From NCBI GenBank assembly GCA_019310745.1, contig JAFDDS010000018.1:1-9919 (forward strand): 9,919 nt of DNA, in the 5' to 3' direction. The translations under genes were made by a program, and so were the position numbers. The DNA is from Deltaproteobacteria bacterium (GTDB lineage Bacteria; Desulfobacterota; DSM-4660; Desulfatiglandales; B25-G16). This document shows, one piece after another, positions 6,713 to 9,919 of this stretch. Under the pieces are notes generated by a model. It saw only the letters and a list, made by a program, of their open reading frames with translations, made no database searches and was not told the origin of the DNA. Numbering within the stretch: position 1 is the stretch's first letter; every line of letters begins with the position of its first letter.

Positions 6713-7225
6713 ATGTCTACCAATCAATCTGATACTTTACATCTATTAAAGGTACTCAAGAGCGCTCGTCCTTTCGACAAGGTTGCCTTAATACTATCCG
6801 TTTGGTTCGGTGCAGGTCTTTTGCCTGGTATGCCAGGTACTTTTGGCACAGCTGGCGCAATACCTTTATATTTATTAGTCAATTTTTTACACACCAGATA
6901 CCAAGCGTTATTTTTACTGATAATAATCATAGGGGCAATCTGGTCATCCCATAGAAGCCAATGTATCCTGGGCACGGTTGATCCACACGAAATCGTTATT
7001 GATGAGGTAGCCGGGTTTTTATTGAGCATTATTTTTATCCCCTTTACCTTGAGAAACCTGATAGTAGGGTTTTTTCTTTTTCGGTTTTTTGATATTCTCA
7101 AACCACCTCCGATAAAAATGATAGAAGAAAAAGTAAAGGGAGGATGTGGGATCGTCCTCGACGATCTCGCAGCCGGTGTATATACATATCTATCTTTACG
7201 TTTTTTTCTGTATATACTCGGATGA
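6713..7225 (+). CDS. pgpA: Phosphatidylglycerophosphatase A
   Basis: PgpA removes the phosphate from phosphatidylglycerol-phosphate to give phosphatidylglycerol in the inner membrane. The 170-residue protein shows the family motifs in order: GLLPGMPGTFGT (about 36-46), DPHEIVIDEVAG (90-101), FRFFDILKPPP (123-133) and GIVLDDLAAGVY (146-157). Acidic residues of the DE.VIDE and LDD motifs are the expected metal ligands. Hydrophobic stretches near 24-38, 48-77, 100-125 and 155-169 fit a four-helix membrane protein. Family identity is clear. The ATG at 6713 is used here; TTG at 6710 is in frame directly before it. No Shine-Dalgarno is visible, and the gene starts 35 bp after the kinase stop with no terminator between, so read-through from the kinase gene is possible. 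The first 20 residues are slightly longer than in typical PgpA. Confidence 0.93.
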   Translation: MSTNQSDTLHLLKVLKSARPFDKVALILSVWFGAGLLPGMPGTFGTAGAIPLYLLVNFLHTRYQALFLLIIIIGAIWSSHRSQCILGTVDPHEIVIDEVAGFLLSIIFIPFTLRNLIVGFFLFRFFDILKPPPIKMIEEKVKGGCGIVLDDLAAGVYTYLSLRFFLYILG

Positions 7226-7263
7226 TGGGATTGAGGGATTAGTCGCTTCGTATTAAAGGAATT

Positions 7264-7860
7264 ATGCAAACAGAGATCGTAATCATAGGTAATGAATTGA
7301 TCTCAGGAAAGACAAGAGATCTTAACGGCTGGTATGCATCAGGCTGTCTTTTGTCTCATGGTCTTGAAGCAAGTGAAATCAGAACGGTTGGCGACAACTA
7401 CGATACACTTTCTTCTGTGTTGAAATCAGCGGTAAAAAGATCTCATTTTGTGCTTGTTACTGGTGGCTTAGGCCCAACCGAGGATGATCTTACCACCGAG
7501 ATAGCATCCAAGGCCTTAGATATGCCCCTTTTCCTTGATCAGGCTGTTCTTGATCACATAAAGAATACTACAAAAAAATTAGCCTTACACTGGTCTCCTT
7601 CTTTAGAAAAATTGGCTTGGCTTCCAAAAGGGGCTAAAATGTTAGACCCTCAAGGGGAGATGTGTGGTTTTTCAATATTGAAAGGGGACTGTCTCCTTTA
7701 CTTCCTGCCAGGGGTACCTGAGCAGATGAGGGAGCTGATGAATAGGTGTGTTATTCCGGATATTCTGCGAAGATATAAACCAGCTGCTGTCCCACGACAT
7801 AGAATACTGAAAGTCTATGGGTTAAGTGAAATGTCTTCAAAGGTCTTAGTGATGAACTGA
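7264..7860 (+). CDS. cinA: CinA N-terminal half, MoCF/COG1058 domain (frameshifted cinA)
   Basis: These 198 residues are the N-terminal molybdopterin-binding-like domain of CinA, which in intact proteins carries ADP-ribose pyrophosphatase activity. Motifs: IVIIGNELISGKTRDLN (5-21), the nucleotide-binding VTGGLGPTEDDLT (65-77) and FLPGVPEQM (147-155). The frame follows CinA as far as ILKVYGLSE (181-189) and then runs into a TGA at 7858. The remaining CinA sequence continues in the -1 frame, which is open from 7830. The frame change therefore lies between 7830 and 7857 and corresponds to loss of one base (or 3n+1 bases) relative to an intact gene. No canonical slippery heptamer is present. It may be a real mutation or a sequencing/assembly error. 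AAAGGA lies three bases before the ATG, rather close. It is 38 bp downstream of pgpA. Confidence 0.85.
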   Translation: MQTEIVIIGNELISGKTRDLNGWYASGCLLSHGLEASEIRTVGDNYDTLSSVLKSAVKRSHFVLVTGGLGPTEDDLTTEIASKALDMPLFLDQAVLDHIKNTTKKLALHWSPSLEKLAWLPKGAKMLDPQGEMCGFSILKGDCLLYFLPGVPEQMRELMNRCVIPDILRRYKPAAVPRHRILKVYGLSEMSSKVLVMN

Positions 7861-7868
7861 AAAAGGTA

Positions 7869-8507
7869 ATGTTTGGATTTTACCCTTCCTTCCCTGAAAA
7901 CCACATCACTATCACAGTCCGGGGCAAAGACGACACAGAGATTGAAAGGGAATTAAATAGGGCAGAGAAAAAAATCAGGCATCTTTTAGGGCCGTATATG
8001 TTTGCATCTGGTGATACAATAATGGAGTCTGTTGTTGGAGAGTTGCTAAAGGAGCGGAAGAAGACGATTTCTGTAGCGGAATCATGCACAGGCGGTCTTA
8101 TTGGTCATAGGCTTACATCTATAGCAGGAAGCTCTCTTTATTTTGAAAGGGGTCTGATTGTTTACAGTAACGTATCTAAGGTCGAGATGCTCGGGGTAAT
8201 GCAACACACCATCGATTCACACGGGGCTGTCAGCGATCAGGTGGTACGGGAAATGGCCGAGGGTGTCAAGAAAATTGCAAAAACTGATATGGGGCTTGCT
8301 GTTACAGGAATTGCCGGGCCTTTAGGAGGATCAGAGGATAAACCAGTTGGTACTGTATTTATTGGTCTCTCGGTAGATGGCGAAATATTCTCTGCACAGT
8401 ACCGCTTTTCAGGGGACAGAGATAAGGTAAAATATAATACTTCAGAGATGGCCCTTGACTGGATAAGGAGATATCTCAATGGGTATCCGTTCATTCCTGG
8501 CATTTGA
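7869..8507 (+). CDS. cinA: CinA C-terminal half, PncC-type NMN amidohydrolase domain
   Basis: The 212-residue frame begins at the CinA inter-domain segment (FGFYPSFPENHITITVRG) and includes the complete CinA C-terminal domain, PncC, which deamidates nicotinamide mononucleotide in pyridine nucleotide salvage. Visible family features are AESCTGG (70-76), GSS ending at Ser89, Tyr99 and Lys104 in YSNVSK, and VTGIAGP with Thr146, followed by GG...KPVGTV (153-163). Because the first half of the gene is in another frame, the ATG at 7869 is only the first possible start; AAAAGG ends two bases before it, a poor spacing. An internal ATG (Met44 or Met52 of this frame) would give a stand-alone PncC of about 160-170 residues, the size of natural single-domain PncC. 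The domain itself looks undamaged, so amidase activity could be retained even if cinA is broken. Confidence 0.85.
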   Translation: MFGFYPSFPENHITITVRGKDDTEIERELNRAEKKIRHLLGPYMFASGDTIMESVVGELLKERKKTISVAESCTGGLIGHRLTSIAGSSLYFERGLIVYSNVSKVEMLGVMQHTIDSHGAVSDQVVREMAEGVKKIAKTDMGLAVTGIAGPLGGSEDKPVGTVFIGLSVDGEIFSAQYRFSGDRDKVKYNTSEMALDWIRRYLNGYPFIPGI

Positions 8508-9051
8508 ACTTCCAGTTGAGATCAGAGAACAAATCAGGGTTATTTCCAAAGAATTAACAAAAATGGCCCTGCCAGTGAGATGGGTTAAGGTAGACAACAT
8601 TCACCTTACTATACTATTTCTTGGCTCTGTTGATGAAGATACAATAAGTGATATAGAAGAAAAGGTGAATGTGGTGGTAAAAGGATTTTCTGCATTCAAG
8701 ACGAAGCTCAATGCTGTTGGGGTATTCCCACATTGGAAGAGACCGCGGGTTATCTGGATTGGTCTTAATGGAGATATAGGGAGATTGTCAAATCTCAGGA
8801 ATGAGTTACAGGAAGAACTAAAGGTAGTAGGTTTCATTCCGGAAAAAAGGCCATTTAAACCACACCTGACACTTGGCCGCTTTAAAGGTCCAATAGATCG
8901 TGATGAAGATATGAAATGGATTCTTGATAGATATCGTGCTATTAATAGTGACTTGTATCAGCTGAATGAGCTTATTCTTTATAAAAGTGATCTCAAGCCA
9001 GACGGGCCAGTGTATACAAAAATGGCTACGTGGCCATTGAAAATGGAATAA
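8479..9051 (+). CDS. thpR: RNA 2',3'-cyclic phosphodiesterase ThpR (2H superfamily)
   Basis: The 190-residue protein belongs to the LigT/ThpR family of 2H phosphoesterases, which open 2',3'-cyclic phosphates at RNA ends and were first known as 2'-5' RNA ligases. The two catalytic H-x-T-x motifs are His42-Leu-Thr44-Ile and His129-Leu-Thr131-Leu, each followed by hydrophobic residues and LG as expected. Family features RSFLAFELP at the N-terminus and RWVKVDNIHLT before the first motif are present, and the length is normal (about 180-190). The start is supported by AAGGAG (8465-8470) eight bases upstream. It overlaps the end of cinA by 29 bp in another frame, which suggests translational coupling within one transcript. 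The physiological substrate is not settled for this family. Confidence 0.92.
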   Translation: MGIRSFLAFELPVEIREQIRVISKELTKMALPVRWVKVDNIHLTILFLGSVDEDTISDIEEKVNVVVKGFSAFKTKLNAVGVFPHWKRPRVIWIGLNGDIGRLSNLRNELQEELKVVGFIPEKRPFKPHLTLGRFKGPIDRDEDMKWILDRYRAINSDLYQLNELILYKSDLKPDGPVYTKMATWPLKME

Positions 9052-9082
9052 CAAGATCTTAGCGGCACCCTGAATATAGGGG

Positions 9083-9112
9083 TTGCAGTAAAAAAAGAAG
9101 GAGATGTATGTT
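9083..9112 (+). promoter_or_regulatory. Candidate recA promoter
   Basis: TTGCAG (9083-9088) and TATGTT (9107-9112) are 18 bases apart and would start transcription near 9119. A 15-bp perfect palindrome, AACTG-N5-CAGTT (9127-9141), follows 16 bases before the recA ATG and could be an operator or a small RNA stem. No match to the LexA box consensus of E. coli (CTG-N10-CAG) was found. Confidence 0.3.
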
Positions 9113-9167
9113 TCGCAGGTACTCTAAACTGCTCAACAGTTATGAGGGGGGATTGTTATGGCGATAG
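9108..9167 (+). other. Possible 19-codon leader frame overlapping the recA start
   Basis: ATG at 9108 is preceded by AAGGAG (9098-9103) with four bases between, and opens 19 codons ([19 protein letters not shown]) ending at TAG 9165-9167, ten bases into recA in a different frame. Coding status is unproven: it is short and resembles nothing I recognise. If the promoter proposed at 9083-9112 is the only one, this ATG would not be transcribed, but read-through from thpR would include it. Confidence 0.2.
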
Positions 9168-9919
9168 ATTCAGAAAAGAAAAAGTCTGTGGAGTTGGCGA
9201 TTACACAGATTGAAAAGCAGCATGGAAGGGGCTCTATTATGAAAATGGGTCGAGAGGGGGCGGTTATCGATATTCCTGTCATCTCTACAGGCTCGCTTGC
9301 CCTGGATGCAGCCCTTGGTATGGGTGGTGTGCCAAGGGGGAGGGTAATAGAAATATTTGGACCAGAGGCCTCAGGAAAAACCACTCTCGCCCTTCATATC
9401 GTTGCAGAAGCACAGGCCAAGGATGGAATGGCTGCCTTTATAGATGCAGAGCATGCTCTTGATTTGGCATATGCCAGGAGACTGGGAGTCAATATTGATG
9501 ATCTTCTTGTCTCCCAACCAGACAATGGTGAGCAGGCGCTCGATATCGCTGAAATCCTGGTGAGAAGCGGGGCCATGGATATCTTGGTAATCGACTCTGT
9601 TGCAGCCCTTGTCCCAAGGGCAGAGATAGAAGGTGAAATGGGAGATCAGCAGGTTGGATTACAGGCGAGATTGATGTCAAAGGCCCTGAGAAAATTGGCA
9701 GCAGCTATCAATAGATCAATGACATGTGTCATTTTTATAAACCAGATCAGGATGAAAATCGGGGTAATGTTTGGGAGCCCAGAGACCACTACCGGTGGAA
9801 ATGCACTCAAGTTTTATGCAACGCAACGCCTTGATATTCGAAGGATTGCCTCCATACAAGAAGGGGACAAGAAAGTAGGGAACAGAACAAGGGTTAAGGT
9901 AGTAAAAAATAAGATTGCC
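9158..9919 (+). CDS. recA: Recombinase RecA (partial, 3' end off window)
   Basis: RecA coats single-stranded DNA, drives strand exchange in homologous recombination and stimulates LexA self-cleavage. The 254 visible residues cover the N-terminal helix and most of the ATPase core: Walker A GPEASGKT (68-75), catalytic Glu98 in DAEHALD, Walker B ILVID (142-146), loop L1 around EGEMGDQQ (158-165) and loop L2 [11 protein letters not shown]...ETTTGG (195-214). The KAL/INQIR region and LDIRRI (225-230) are standard. About 90 residues are missing compared with the usual 340-350. The ATG at 9158 is fixed by a strong GAGGGGGG (9144-9151) six bases upstream. It lies 106 bp after thpR in the same direction; the cinA-recA association is widespread in bacteria. 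No key residue is altered. Confidence 0.98.
   Translation, partial: MAIDSEKKKSVELAITQIEKQHGRGSIMKMGREGAVIDIPVISTGSLALDAALGMGGVPRGRVIEIFGPEASGKTTLALHIVAEAQAKDGMAAFIDAEHALDLAYARRLGVNIDDLLVSQPDNGEQALDIAEILVRSGAMDILVIDSVAALVPRAEIEGEMGDQQVGLQARLMSKALRKLAAAINRSMTCVIFINQIRMKIGVMFGSPETTTGGNALKFYATQRLDIRRIASIQEGDKKVGNRTRVKVVKNKIA

Noticed and set aside
6724..7269. 181-residue reverse-strand frame opposite pgpA
   Set aside because: It mirrors the whole pgpA gene, whose motifs are unambiguous; the reverse product is proline/lysine/serine-rich with no recognisable domain.
7830..7860. Programmed -1 frameshifting in cinA
   Set aside because: No X-XXY-YYZ slippery heptamer in the correct frame lies in the overlap (the local sequence is TCT-TCA-AAG-GTC), and the A-run at 7860-7864 lies after the stop. 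Mutation or sequence error is more likely.
9061..9095. Hairpin ACCC...GGGT as a thpR terminator
   Set aside because: The stem is only about four pairs and is followed by an A-run, not a T-run, on the transcribed strand.
9052..9157. LexA/SOS box before recA
   Set aside because: Neither the E. coli-type CTG-N10-CAG nor the Geobacter-type GGTT...ACC pattern could be found; only the unrelated AACTG-N5-CAGTT palindrome is present.

Overview
The window (about 40-43% GC by eye) reads as a chromosomal segment of a Gram-negative, probably sediment-type or anaerobic member of the former Deltaproteobacteria (Desulfobacterota/Syntrophobacteria-like). The basis is the gene order pgpA-cinA-thpR-recA, the style of the large soluble multi-PAS histidine kinase, and a NagZ-type cytoplasmic glycosidase. 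This is an inference from gene content and protein style, not a database match.

Left part (1-3030): two divergent transcription units face away from a 246-bp intergenic region. Leftward run a sugar-1-phosphate nucleotidyltransferase (murU-like, with an added C-terminal hexapeptide-repeat tail) and an APH-fold sugar kinase (amgK-like, cut by the window edge). Rightward runs nagZ, a family 3 beta-N-acetylhexosaminidase without a signal peptide. Together they look like a peptidoglycan-recycling locus: NagZ releases anhydro-muropeptides and GlcNAc, AmgK phosphorylates the freed MurNAc at the anomeric position, and MurU makes UDP-MurNAc. The intergenic region carries a good sigma70-like promoter for murU-amgK, an imperfect inverted repeat, 9-bp A/C-rich direct repeats, and a Shine-Dalgarno sequence that does not fit the first ATG of nagZ.

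Middle (3099-6677): one 1192-residue soluble hybrid histidine kinase with six PAS domains, a HisKA/HATPase core and a C-terminal receiver. The sixth PAS has a distinctive C-x4-C-x6-C cluster.

Right part (6713-9919): pgpA (phosphatidylglycerophosphatase A), cinA (split by a frameshift into a MoCF-like half and a PncC-like NMN amidohydrolase half), thpR (2H RNA phosphodiesterase, overlapping cinA by 29 bp) and the first 254 codons of recA. This is a tightly packed housekeeping block; recA probably also has its own promoter, and a 19-codon open frame with a strong ribosome binding site overlaps its start.

No tRNA, rRNA, CRISPR array, insertion sequence or phage gene was seen. I did not find a clearly new multi-gene system. 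The points most worth a second look are the cinA frameshift, the recycling cluster with its odd nagZ leader, and the cysteine-bearing PAS domain.
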